Below, piece by piece: positions 20,770 to 28,756 of a stretch of 28,756 nucleotides of DNA; position 1 is the first letter of the stretch; the number at the start of each line of letters is the position of its first letter. Source of the DNA: an uncultured Faecalibacterium sp. (GTDB lineage Bacteria > Bacillota > Clostridia > Oscillospirales > Ruminococcaceae); NCBI GenBank assembly GCA_900772565.1, contig CAAHET010000070.1:1-28756 (forward strand), read 5' to 3'. A program made the translations under genes and the position numbers. The notes beneath the pieces were generated by a model. It saw only the letters and a list, made by a program, of their open reading frames with translations, ran no database searches and was not told the origin of the DNA.

Positions 20770-22442
20770 TGCATAAAACAACGAACCATCGCACCTCCGC
20801 CGCCATTGTGGCGCGGCTGATCGTGCTGGTAAAGCCCATGCTGCCTATCATGGTGGCAGCTATCGTCATGGGCGTGGCGGGGCATTTCTGCGCCACCTTC
20901 ATCACCCTTTTCGGCGGCTTTGCCATCCTGACCGCTGCCGGGCTGCAAGGTCCGCTGCCCACCGTGGGTACGGCCGTTTGGTGCATTCTGGTGTTCGCCC
21001 TGCTGCGCGGCGTGCTGCGCTATGCGGAGCAGGCCTCCAACCACTATATCGCCTTCCGGCTGCTGGCGCTCATCCGGGATAAGGTGTTCGGCGCGCTGCG
21101 CCGCCTGACCCCCGCAAAGCTGGAGGGCCGCGACCGGGGCGACCTGATCTCCCTCATCACCGCCGACATCGAGGCGCTGGAGGTGTTCTACGCCCACACC
21201 ATCTCGCCGGTGTGCATCGCCGTGCTCTGGGTGGCAGGCATGACCGCCTTTACCGCGCACTGGCACATCCTGCCCGCGCTGGCGCTGCTGGCGGGTTATC
21301 TGCTGGTGGGTGCAGCGCTGCCGATGTGGAGCGCAAAGCGTGGACAGGCCGTTGCCCGGGAATACCGGCAGGCGCTGGCGGATACCAACAGCTATGTGCT
21401 GGAAAGTCTGCGCGGCCTGCGGGACACCTTGCAGTATCAGGACACCGCCGCCCGGGCAGCGGGCATCACCGCCCACAGCGAGGCGCTGGGCGCAAAGCAG
21501 ACGGCGCTGAAGTACCGCGAGGGGCTCATCGTAGCGGTGACCAACACGCTGATTTTATTCACCACGCTGGCGGTGCTGGGCGTGAGCCTGTGGCTCTACC
21601 AGCGCGGTGAGCTGGCGGCGCAGGGGGTGCTGGTGTGCACCCTGACCGCTCTCAGCTCCTTCGGGCCGGTGGTGGCGCTGGCGAACCTTGGCGCAGGGCT
21701 GACGCAGGTATTTGCCAGCGCAGACCGCGTGCTGGCGCTGCTGGACGAAGCACCGGTGACCCCCGAGGTGACCGACGGCGAAAACACCCCCTTTGCGGGT
21801 GCCGAGGTGCGCTGCGTCAGCTTTGGCTACGCGGGGGAGCAGGTGCTGCGGGAGATCAGCCTGACCATCCCGGAGAAAAAGATCGTGGGCATCACCGGGC
21901 GCTCCGGCAGCGGCAAAAGTACCCTGCTGCGGCTGTTGATGCGCTTCTGGGACGTGCAGACCGGCAGCATCCGGTTCGGGGATGCGGACATCCGGCGGGT
22001 GAACACTGCCGCCCTGCGGGCGCAGGAAAGCCTTGTGACGCAGGAGACCGAGCTGTTTGCGGACACCATCGGCAACAACATCCGCATCGCAAAGCGCGAT
22101 GCTGCGCAGGAAGAGGTGGAAGCCGCCTGCAAAAAGGCCGCGCTGGATGACTTTATCCGCAGCCTGCCCAAGGGCTACGATACCCCTGTGGGCGAGCTGG
22201 GCGGCACTCTTTCCGGCGGCGAGCGGCAGCGCATCGGCGTGGCGCGGGCATTTTTGCACGATGCGCCTTTCCTGCTGCTGGACGAGCCTACCTCCAATCT
22301 TGACAGCCTGAACGAGGGCATCATCCTGCGCGCCGTCCGCGCCGAGTGCAAGGACCGCACGGTGCTGCTGGTATCCCACCGCAAGTCCACCATGGCTGCG
22401 GCGGATGTCAGCTTCTCGGTAGAGAGCGGAAGAGTAAGTTAA
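20769..22442 (+). CDS. CydC-like ABC transporter half (permease plus ATPase)
   Basis: Second half of the exporter, 557 aa. The membrane domain (about 15-320) has EGRDRGDLISLITADIEALE (119-138), a CydC hallmark, followed by a long hydrophobic stretch. The ATPase keeps Walker A GRSGSGKST (377-385), the normal Q-loop Gln425 in LVTQETELF, LSGGE (481-485), Walker B LLLDEPTS with D505-E506, and switch His537. Start and preceding stop overlap in TGATG, so the two halves are translationally coupled, as expected for equal partners. A bidirectional terminator follows. Confidence 0.85.
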   Translation: MHKTTNHRTSAAIVARLIVLVKPMLPIMVAAIVMGVAGHFCATFITLFGGFAILTAAGLQGPLPTVGTAVWCILVFALLRGVLRYAEQASNHYIAFRLLALIRDKVFGALRRLTPAKLEGRDRGDLISLITADIEALEVFYAHTISPVCIAVLWVAGMTAFTAHWHILPALALLAGYLLVGAALPMWSAKRGQAVAREYRQALADTNSYVLESLRGLRDTLQYQDTAARAAGITAHSEALGAKQTALKYREGLIVAVTNTLILFTTLAVLGVSLWLYQRGELAAQGVLVCTLTALSSFGPVVALANLGAGLTQVFASADRVLALLDEAPVTPEVTDGENTPFAGAEVRCVSFGYAGEQVLREISLTIPEKKIVGITGRSGSGKSTLLRLLMRFWDVQTGSIRFGDADIRRVNTAALRAQESLVTQETELFADTIGNNIRIAKRDAAQEEVEAACKKAALDDFIRSLPKGYDTPVGELGGTLSGGERQRIGVARAFLHDAPFLLLDEPTSNLDSLNEGIILRAVRAECKDRTVLLVSHRKSTMAAADVSFSVESGRVS

Positions 22443-22450
22443 ACAAATGC

Positions 22451-22484
22451 AAAAACCGGGCAGCCTGCGGGCTGCCCGGTTTTG
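22451..22484. terminator. Bidirectional terminator between the exporter and the opp genes
   Basis: A perfect 13-bp stem (22452-22464 with 22471-22483) with a 6-nt loop has T runs on both strands. It can end both the plus-strand exporter operon and the minus-strand opp operon. Confidence 0.9.
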
Positions 22485-22489
22485 TTCTG

Positions 22490-23422
22490 TCAGTTCGTCC
22501 CGCTTCCAGCGAGCCACTGCGCCGCTTCTGCGTCATTGCACAGCACCCAGTGCTGCGGGCGCAGCTGGCGCCACGCGGGCGGCGCGGCGGTGTAATCGTG
22601 CATGGCGGGGTCGTAGACTAGCAGCTTTTTCTCCCGCTCCCGGCGCGGGTCCGGCATGGGGATGGCAGAAAGCAGGCTGCGGGTGTAGGGGTGCAGCGGG
22701 TGGGTGACCAGCTCCTCGGCGTCCGCAAGCTCCACGATATTGCCCTTGCGGATGACGGCAATGCGGTCGGAAATATAGCGCATCACCGAAAGGTCGTGGG
22801 CGATGAACAGGTAGGTGATGCCGCGCTGCTTTTGCAGTTGGCGCAGCAGGTTGAGCACCTGCGCCCGGATGGACATATCCAGTGCACTGATAGGCTCGTC
22901 TGCCACGATGAACTCCGGCTCTACGATCAGCGCTCGGGCAATGCCGATGCGCTGGCGCTGCCCGCCGGAAAATTCGTGGGGGAAGCGGGAAGCAAACTCC
23001 GGCAGCAGACCCACGTCCAACAGCGCCTGCCGCACCTTTTCCTCCCGCTGCGCGGCGGTAAGCTCCGGGCGCACGTTCTGCAAACCCTCGCCCACGATGT
23101 AGCTTACCTTGGCGCGTTCGTTCAGGGAGGATTGCGGGTCCTGAAAGATCATCTGAATTTCGCGCGTGAGCTGCTTATCCAGCGCACGGGAAATTTTGCC
23201 GTTGATGCGCTGACCTTTGTATAAAATCTCGCCGCCGGTGGTGGGCAGGATACGCAGAATGGCGCGGCCGATGGTGGTTTTGCCGGAGCCGCTCTCGCCC
23301 ACAAGACCGAAGGTTTCGCCTTTATAGATGGTGAAACTGGCGTTCTGCACCGCAGAATAGGCTTTGCGCCCGCTGCCGTAGGTCACCTGTAAATTTTTTA
23401 CTTCCAGTAACGGCTCTGCCAT
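22490..23422 (-). CDS. oppF: Peptide ABC transporter ATPase, OppF/DppF type
   Basis: One of two ATPases that power peptide import. The 310-aa protein starts at ATG 23422 with AAGGAGG upstream, 1 nt after the oppD stop. It has Walker A GESGSGKTT (42-50), Q-loop MIFQDPQSSLNER (91-103), FSGGQ (151-155), Walker B VADEP with D175-E176, and His209. The peptide-transporter tail HPLHPYTRSLLSAIP (241-255) is clear. It is the last gene of the operon. Confidence 0.94.
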   Translation of the reverse strand: MAEPLLEVKNLQVTYGSGRKAYSAVQNASFTIYKGETFGLVGESGSGKTTIGRAILRILPTTGGEILYKGQRINGKISRALDKQLTREIQMIFQDPQSSLNERAKVSYIVGEGLQNVRPELTAAQREEKVRQALLDVGLLPEFASRFPHEFSGGQRQRIGIARALIVEPEFIVADEPISALDMSIRAQVLNLLRQLQKQRGITYLFIAHDLSVMRYISDRIAVIRKGNIVELADAEELVTHPLHPYTRSLLSAIPMPDPRREREKKLLVYDPAMHDYTAAPPAWRQLRPQHWVLCNDAEAAQWLAGSGTN

Positions 23423-23423
23423 A

Positions 23424-24473
23424 TCACAGCCCCTCCTTTTGCAGCTTTTTCACCGCAGCGGGCGGCTCGATGTGGGGTGCGCGGGGATCCAGCAGCCATG
23501 TGCGCGCTTTGTGGGTGGGCGACACTGCAAAGTAGGGCGGCCGCTTGACAAAATCGATCTTCAGCGCCTGCGGGTTGCGGGGCGCAAAGGCGTCGCCGCG
23601 GATCTCGGCAAACAGGTTGGGCGGTGTGCCCGGGATACTGAACAGGTCCTCGCCCTTCACGCCCATCTGGGGCATACTGGACAGCAGCGCCCATGTGTAG
23701 GGGTGGCGGGGGTCGTAGTAGATTTCGTCCGCCGTGCCGATCTCCACGATGTCGCCTGCGTACATCACCGCCACCCGGTCGGCAAGGTTTGCCACCACGC
23801 CAAGGTCGTGGGTGATGAGCACGATGGTCAGGTGGTACTTTGCCCGCATCTGCCGCAGCAGCTGTAAGATCTGCGCCTGAATGGTCACATCCAGCGCGGT
23901 GGTGGGCTCATCGCAGAGCAGAATTTTTGGGTTGCACGCCAGCGCAATGGCAATGACCACCCGCTGCCGCATTCCGCCGGAGAATTCGTGGGGGTACTGC
24001 TTGTACCGCAGCGCGGGGTCCGGGATGCCCACGTCCCGCAGGTATTCCAGCATCTTTTCCCGCGCAGCAGCGCCCTTTAAGCCCTGATGCAGGGTGACTG
24101 CCTCGGTGATCTGCTCGCCGATGGTCTTGAGCGGGTTTAAGCTGGTCATGGGGTCCTGCATCACCATGGCGATCTCCCGCCCACGGACGGCAAGCCACTC
24201 TTTTTCAGTTTTCAGCGCCGCAAGGTGCAGCGGGACGCAGCCGGGGGTGGGGTAGTAGTCGATGCTGCCGCCGGTGATGCTGCCGTTCGCGTCCAGCAGG
24301 CCCATAAAGCTTTTGGTGAACACACTTTTGCCGGAGCCGCTCTCGCCCACAAGGGCCAGCACCTCGCCCCGGTAAAGGTCAAGGTCTATCTCCCGGATGG
24401 CGTGCAGGGTGCGCCCGCGCAGCCCGAACCGGATCTGCAAGCCGCGCACCGAGAGGATGGGGTCTTGGGTCAT
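23424..24473 (-). CDS. oppD: Peptide ABC transporter ATPase, OppD/DppD type
   Basis: The partner ATPase, 349 aa. It has Walker A GESGSGKSV (43-51), Q-loop MVMQDPMTSLNP (103-114), FSGGM (164-168), Walker B LLCDEPTTALD with D188-E189, and His222. The C-terminal extension with HPYTWALLSSMPQ and a later IPGTPPNL is the substrate-family mark of peptide and nickel importers. AAGGAGGA lies just before the start, 10 bp after oppC. Confidence 0.94.
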   Translation of the reverse strand: MTQDPILSVRGLQIRFGLRGRTLHAIREIDLDLYRGEVLALVGESGSGKSVFTKSFMGLLDANGSITGGSIDYYPTPGCVPLHLAALKTEKEWLAVRGREIAMVMQDPMTSLNPLKTIGEQITEAVTLHQGLKGAAAREKMLEYLRDVGIPDPALRYKQYPHEFSGGMRQRVVIAIALACNPKILLCDEPTTALDVTIQAQILQLLRQMRAKYHLTIVLITHDLGVVANLADRVAVMYAGDIVEIGTADEIYYDPRHPYTWALLSSMPQMGVKGEDLFSIPGTPPNLFAEIRGDAFAPRNPQALKIDFVKRPPYFAVSPTHKARTWLLDPRAPHIEPPAAVKKLQKEGL

Positions 24474-24483
24474 GGCTTCCTCC

Positions 24484-25506
24484 TTACTGCAGATGGTTCT
24501 TGGGGTCGGCGGCGTCCGAGAAGGCGTTGCCGATCAGGTAAAAGGCGATGGTGACAAAGCTTAAAATCAGGGTGGGGTAGAGCAGCTGATAACGCAGCCC
24601 CGCCTGCATCATCACCTTGCGGCCGTCGTTCACCAGATTGCCCAGAGAGGGCGTTTCCACCGAGAGCCCAAGGCCGATGTAGGTGATGAACACCTCGTTG
24701 CCGATGGCTTCCGGGATGATAAGTGCCATGCGCAGCATGATGACCGACACGAGATACGGCAGCAGGTTGCGCAGCACGATGCGCAAAGTGGGCGTGCCGA
24801 TGCAGCGGGAGGCGACGTTATAGTCCCGGTCGCGGATAATTAAGATCTGGTTGCGGATGAACCGCGCCATCTCGATCCAGCCCTTGATAGACATACCAAG
24901 GATCATCGTCCAGATGCTGGGGGTAGCCACATAGGAGATAAGAATGAGCACGATGGCGGTGGGGATGTTATCGAAGATGTTGTATAGCTCGGTAAAGAGG
25001 AAGTCCAGCCCACGCACATAGCCCCACAGCACACCGGCGGTAATGCCCACGGCGGCTTCGATGACCGACACGAAAAAGGCAATGGTCAGGCTGGTGCGCG
25101 CGCCCGCCCAGATGCGCGCCCATAGATCCTGCCCGATGGAGTTGGAGCCCCAGAGAAAGCCTTGCTGCCCCGGGGCGATGTTGCGGTACTGGATGCCGGT
25201 GGCGGGGTCTACGGCGCAAAGGTTGGGGTCTGCCTGCCCGGGCAGCAGCGGCTGCACAAAGGCGAACACCACCACCGCCGCCAGCGCTGCCAGCAGCGCC
25301 ACGGCAAGCTTGTTTTTAAAAAAGGCACGGAAAGTGCTGCCCCAGTAGCTGTAACTGGTGCTGGCAGTGGCTTCGGCCTGCTGGCTGCTGAACCCGGCGG
25401 GGGTGAATAGTTCCTCCTCCGGCAGGGCAGCCCACGCGGCGGGGCCGTCCTTTTGCAGGGTGTTCAGCTGCGTTTCCAGCCGGCGGGAACACGCGCGTTT
25501 GAACAT
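24484..25506 (-). CDS. oppC: Peptide ABC transporter permease, OppC/DppC type
   Basis: A 340-aa inner-membrane permease. A cytoplasmic N-terminal extension (about 65 residues) precedes the first helix; the remaining helices follow a periplasm-type loop with GSNSIGQDLWARIWAGARTS. The ATPase-contact EAA loop is ASRCIGTPTLRIVLRNLLP. Its start overlaps the oppB stop by 1 nt (TGATG on the minus strand), so translation is coupled. Confidence 0.93.
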   Translation of the reverse strand: MFKRACSRRLETQLNTLQKDGPAAWAALPEEELFTPAGFSSQQAEATASTSYSYWGSTFRAFFKNKLAVALLAALAAVVVFAFVQPLLPGQADPNLCAVDPATGIQYRNIAPGQQGFLWGSNSIGQDLWARIWAGARTSLTIAFFVSVIEAAVGITAGVLWGYVRGLDFLFTELYNIFDNIPTAIVLILISYVATPSIWTMILGMSIKGWIEMARFIRNQILIIRDRDYNVASRCIGTPTLRIVLRNLLPYLVSVIMLRMALIIPEAIGNEVFITYIGLGLSVETPSLGNLVNDGRKVMMQAGLRYQLLYPTLILSFVTIAFYLIGNAFSDAADPKNHLQ

Positions 25507-26447
25507 CAGCGGCCACCTTCCTTCTTACCAAAATTGATGCGGGGGTCAATGAGCACCATTAAGATATCGCCCAATATCAGCCCCACGATGCCCACGCAGG
25601 CGTACAATAGCACGATGCCCTGCACCATGGTGTTATCGTGGCGCTGCACACAGGTGACCAGCAGCCCGCCCATGCCGGGGATGCTGTACAGGCTCTCGAT
25701 GTAGATAGAGCCCACCACCGTGTTGAGGAACGCTGAGGGGATATACTGCACCAGCGGCACCATGGCGTTGCGGAATACATGATGTAGCGCAATGTCCCGC
25801 CCGCACACGCCCTTGGCGCGGGCAAGACGGACGTAGTCCTTGTTGCTTTCGTCTACCATGTAGCGGCGCAGCCACATGGCGTAAAAGGCAAGGTTTGCAA
25901 GGCTCATGCTGCACACTGGCAGCACCCAATAGCGCCAGTCGGCGGCGTTGAAGAGCAGGCCAACGCCCACCGCCGCCGTGCCGTACATCTGGATGTACAA
26001 AAAGTACACCGCAGCGGGCACAGCCTGAATGAGCACGATGAGCGCCGTACCCAGCTTATCCGGCCAGCGTCCCTTGTACTGTCCCATGATAAGCCCCAGC
26101 GGAATGCCCAGCACAAGGCTGAGCAGCATCGCCAGCACGCCCATCTGGATGGAGATGGGCAGCTTTTGGGCCAGTATCTGGGTGACCGGGGCATTTACCT
26201 TGTAGATATGGCTCACGCCAAGGTCGCCGTGCAGGGCGTTTTTCCAAAAGCGCCCCACCTGCACGGGCAGGGGGTCAAGCAGACCCATAGATTGCAGCCC
26301 GGCCTGAATTTGCGCTTCGGACATTTTTTCGTAGTTTGCAAAGTAGCCTTCCACCGGCATGAGCCGCAGCAGGCAGAACACCAGCGTCACGATGATAAAC
26401 AGCGTCAGCACCGAGCGTCCGATGCGCTTTGCAAGATATTGCACCAT
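25506..26447 (-). CDS. oppB: Peptide ABC transporter permease, OppB/DppB type
   Basis: A 313-aa permease with the usual six helices. YLAKRIGRSVLTLFIIVTLVF opens the protein, GDLGVSH marks the large outer loop, and the EAA loop is LARAKGVCGRDIALHHVFRN. The ending LIDPRINFG is typical of OppB. AGAGG lies 8 nt before the start. Confidence 0.93.
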   Translation of the reverse strand: MVQYLAKRIGRSVLTLFIIVTLVFCLLRLMPVEGYFANYEKMSEAQIQAGLQSMGLLDPLPVQVGRFWKNALHGDLGVSHIYKVNAPVTQILAQKLPISIQMGVLAMLLSLVLGIPLGLIMGQYKGRWPDKLGTALIVLIQAVPAAVYFLYIQMYGTAAVGVGLLFNAADWRYWVLPVCSMSLANLAFYAMWLRRYMVDESNKDYVRLARAKGVCGRDIALHHVFRNAMVPLVQYIPSAFLNTVVGSIYIESLYSIPGMGGLLVTCVQRHDNTMVQGIVLLYACVGIVGLILGDILMVLIDPRINFGKKEGGR

Positions 26448-26472
26448 GGTGTGAACCTCTCTTTTTTAGCCC

Positions 26473-28500
26473 TTACCGTGCATCCCGGTTGTGGTTGTAC
26501 TCGTCCATGGAGACGTAGTGGTCGAGGATATGGATGCCCTTCAGGCGGTTGGTGGAAAAGCCGGTGGGGGCGTACTGCCCCTCCCACAGGTTCAGCCGGG
26601 TGGCGATGTAGGGCGGCACCGGCAGGCTGAACGGGATGACCAGCGCATTCTCGATGAGGTACGCTTCGGCGTCGGCAAAGGCGGCGTACCGGGCGTCAAG
26701 GTCGGCGGTGATGGCCTTGGCCTTTTCCACCATGTCCATGTAGGTCATCACCTGTTCGGCGGTCTCGCCGGTGATGATGCCGTCCTCTACGCCGGTGCGC
26801 AGGAAAGCGTAGCAGGTGCCGCGGTCGCTCGCCTCCTGATAGAAGGGGTACACCTCGGTCTCGGGGTCGGAGTAGTCCGCGCCCCAGTAGTAGGACATGA
26901 ACTCATACGCGCCCGCACGGCGCACTGCGTTCAGGAAGTTATCGGACGGCCCCTGCGTGATGATGATCTCCACAAAGTTAAAGCCGTCGTTCAGTACGCC
27001 CTCCACCTGCTGCTTGAACACCTGACACTGCTTGTCCCAGTCCACCACGGCGGGGTTGTAGGGGTACTGCACTTTAATGGGGAAGGTAGCCCCCGCAGCG
27101 GTCAGCTCCTGCACGGCAGCGTCGCGGTACTGCTTGGCGGTGGCTTCGTTGAAGTGGTCGGTCACCTTGGCAAGGGCACCGCATTCGGTGTAGTCCACGC
27201 CCTTGCTGTCCGCGCAGAAGGAGGGCGGGGTGATGGTGTGCAGCTTGTAGTTTTCGTACCCTTCCGGCGCGGTGACAGCCAGCGTAACGGCGGGGTTGAT
27301 GGCGTACAGGAACGCCTTGCGGAAGTTGGTGCTGTTTACCGCCTTTGCCCAGTTGTCCGGCTGGTACTGGGCGTCCACGCCGGTGGTGTTCCAGTTAGAG
27401 AACTGGTGGGCGTAGGGCAGGAAGTTGAAAAAGTAGAAGTAACTCTTGCCGGTCTCCGGGCGCTCCATGGACACCATGTCCTTGGTGGTATCGTCTGCCA
27501 GCCAGCTGTCCAGAATATCCGAGCTGATGGTGGCCTGGTCAATTTCGCCGCGCCGCACCATCTCTGGGCCGCTGATGAGCGCCTCCTGATTGTAGATGTA
27601 GCGGATGGTGTCGATGTACACGTTGTCCTTATCGTAGTTTTCGGGGTTTTTCTTCATCACCCAGCTTTCCAGCGGGGTGTACTCCGCCAGATAGAACGCA
27701 CCGCAGTTGCAGGCGGTCTCGGCGCTGGTGCAGAACTGGTCGCCCAGCTCTGCCAGCATGGGGCCGTAGGCAGGCTCGAAGGGGGCGTAGTTCAAAAGGC
27801 TCAAAAAGCCCGGGAAGTCGTAGTTCAAAGTATAGGTCAGGGTGTGCTCGTCCACGGCAGCCACGCCCACGGAGGAGAAATCCACGGCAGGGCAGGTGGT
27901 GGTGGTGCCATCGGCGGCGGTCATGGTCACGGTGCCTGCGGCGTCGATGGTGTAGGTGGTGCCGTCCTCGGCCACCGTGCCGTTGTTGGCATTGTTGCGC
28001 CAGACGCAGTAGTTATAGTAGTCCTCAGCCCCGGCCACATAGGGGGTGACAAGGCTGGCAGTGCCGGAAGCGTAGTCCGGGTCCAGCAGATAGGCTAGTG
28101 CGTCCACAAAGTCCTGCGCGGTCACGGGACCCAGCACTGCGCCGGTATAGTCCACCCAGTTCTCGTCCCGCAGGTGGAAAGTCCATGTCAGGGTGTCGGC
28201 GTCCCACTCCCAGCTGGTGGCAAGGCCTTCGCGGATCTTGCCGCGGCTGTCGTACTCCACCAGCGTGTCTACGCAGTGGGTGCCGTGGTACAGGTCCGGG
28301 TCGGCAGAGCAGATGAGGTAGTTCAGGGTGGCGGGCTGACGGGCATACAGTACGGTGTAGGTGGTGCTGTCGCCGGTTGCGGCAGTGCCGCCTGCAGAGG
28401 AACCGCCGCAGCTGCTCAGCAGCCCGGCAGCAGCGGTGGAAAGGGCTGCCGCACCGCCGGCTTTCAAAAACTGGCGGCGGGAAAAAGCATGATGCATCAT
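26473..28500 (-). CDS. oppA: Peptide-binding lipoprotein of the Opp system, with twin-arginine signal
   Basis: The extracellular receptor of the importer: SBP family 5, 675 aa, longer than the usual 500-600. The start is ATG 28500 (a second ATG follows at once). The signal has SRRQFLK (7-13), a hydrophobic stretch, and the lipobox LSSC with Cys31, then a Gly/Ser/Thr linker. This combination suggests Tat export followed by lipidation. The family core is visible in TLTWTFHLRDENWVD and KAFLYAINP. An in-frame ATG at 28572 would extend it, but has no ribosome site and would bury the signal. Confidence 0.9.
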   Translation of the reverse strand: MMHHAFSRRQFLKAGGAAALSTAAAGLLSSCGGSSAGGTAATGDSTTYTVLYARQPATLNYLICSADPDLYHGTHCVDTLVEYDSRGKIREGLATSWEWDADTLTWTFHLRDENWVDYTGAVLGPVTAQDFVDALAYLLDPDYASGTASLVTPYVAGAEDYYNYCVWRNNANNGTVAEDGTTYTIDAAGTVTMTAADGTTTTCPAVDFSSVGVAAVDEHTLTYTLNYDFPGFLSLLNYAPFEPAYGPMLAELGDQFCTSAETACNCGAFYLAEYTPLESWVMKKNPENYDKDNVYIDTIRYIYNQEALISGPEMVRRGEIDQATISSDILDSWLADDTTKDMVSMERPETGKSYFYFFNFLPYAHQFSNWNTTGVDAQYQPDNWAKAVNSTNFRKAFLYAINPAVTLAVTAPEGYENYKLHTITPPSFCADSKGVDYTECGALAKVTDHFNEATAKQYRDAAVQELTAAGATFPIKVQYPYNPAVVDWDKQCQVFKQQVEGVLNDGFNFVEIIITQGPSDNFLNAVRRAGAYEFMSYYWGADYSDPETEVYPFYQEASDRGTCYAFLRTGVEDGIITGETAEQVMTYMDMVEKAKAITADLDARYAAFADAEAYLIENALVIPFSLPVPPYIATRLNLWEGQYAPTGFSTNRLKGIHILDHYVSMDEYNHNRDAR

Positions 28501-28522
28501 AAAAACCTCTTTCACTCTTTGT

Positions 28523-28557
28523 AAAAAAGAGGTAACGGAACCACATCCGTTACCTCT
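28523..28557 (-). terminator. Leader terminator before oppA
   Basis: On the minus strand a perfect 11-bp stem (28557-28547 with 28538-28528) with an 8-nt loop is followed by TTTTTT. It lies between the promoter and the oppA start, so it should attenuate the operon. GTTACC at 28589-28584 can pair with GGTAAC of the left arm and could act as antiterminator. Confidence 0.8.
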
Positions 28558-28598
28558 CTGTAACAAGTCCATCGGCTACCAACGGTAACTTTAAGCCC

Positions 28599-28627
28599 AG
28601 TATAGCATTGTTTGGGCGCAACGTCAA
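28599..28627 (-). promoter_or_regulatory. Promoter of the opp operon
   Basis: On the minus strand TTGACG (28627-28622), a 17-nt spacer and TATACT (28604-28599) with a TGC extension. Transcription should start near 28592, about 35 nt before the leader terminator stem. Confidence 0.8.
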
Positions 28628-28687
28628 ATAGTTTCCACCGGGGCGGGCGCAGCCGGTCTGCACCCTCATCCGTCTGCTCCCGTTTCG

Positions 28688-28730
28688 CCCTCTCAGGCGC
28701 TCCCGCGCCAGCTCTCCCAAAGGGAGAGCC
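28688..28730 (+). repeat. Partial composite repeat, copy 3
   Basis: CTCTCAGGCGCTCCCGCGCC followed by AGCTCTCCCAAAGGGAGAGCC matches the core module of copy 2 (15168-15207) in the same orientation with a few changes. It probably continues past the window edge. Confidence 0.75.
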
Positions 28731-28756
28731 AAGCCGTTAGGCTTGTTGCTAAAGCA

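Noticed and set aside
28523..28592. T-box leader for opp
   Set aside because: The leader is too short, and the conserved T-box sequence and specifier loop are absent.

Overview
This looks like a chromosomal window from a gut Clostridia of the Faecalibacterium / Oscillospiraceae type. The evidence is high-GC Firmicute codon use, strong AGGAGG ribosome sites, an S-box (SAM-I) riboswitch on metK, a FeoA-FeoA-FeoB cluster with the FeoB-associated Cys-rich protein, a DUF3793 gene, and GC-rich composite palindromic repeats between genes that I associate with that group. The genus is an inference; no rRNA or other marker is present.

Layout. (1) 1-3051: the tail of an S1-domain gene, a GtrA-family membrane protein carrying a foreign-looking insert, a 44-aa membrane peptide, deoC, and a membrane diguanylate cyclase. 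(2) 3082-5733: SAM riboswitch and metK, then a secreted SpoIID-like protein. (3) 5765-12848: cell-surface polysaccharide genes. These are a tandem-domain GT2 glycosyltransferase, a rhamnosyltransferase-like GT2, then rmlA, rmlD, an unknown coiled-coil membrane protein with 18-residue repeats, and rmlB. No rmlC is present. (4) 12880-15327: two roughly 290-bp composite repeats in inverted orientation flank a small accessory segment with a uridine-kinase-like gene and a DUF3793 gene. (5) 15376-22442: an iron block with feoA, feoA, feoB, a Cys-rich membrane peptide, a short DtxR-like regulator, and a CydDC-like heterodimeric ABC exporter. (6) 22490-28627, minus strand: a complete Opp/Dpp peptide ABC importer (binding protein, two permeases, two ATPases) behind a leader containing an intrinsic terminator. 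Repeat sequence returns at the right edge.

The most interesting reading is a candidate metal regulon inside the window. A 16-bp dyad of the form GTTA(N8)TAAC, best written GTTAG-N6-CTAAC, sits at the promoters of three units: the DUF3793 locus (14053), feoAAB (a 46-bp double dyad at 15515-15560) and the DtxR-like gene itself (18597). At the DUF3793 locus the promoter and operator are followed at once by an intrinsic terminator, so the locus could encode a metal-responsive small RNA of about 70 nt or an attenuated leader. The DtxR-like protein lacks the residues that normally bind metal, and its operon-mate exporter has His in place of the Q-loop Gln. Regulator and transporter may therefore depart from the textbook system.
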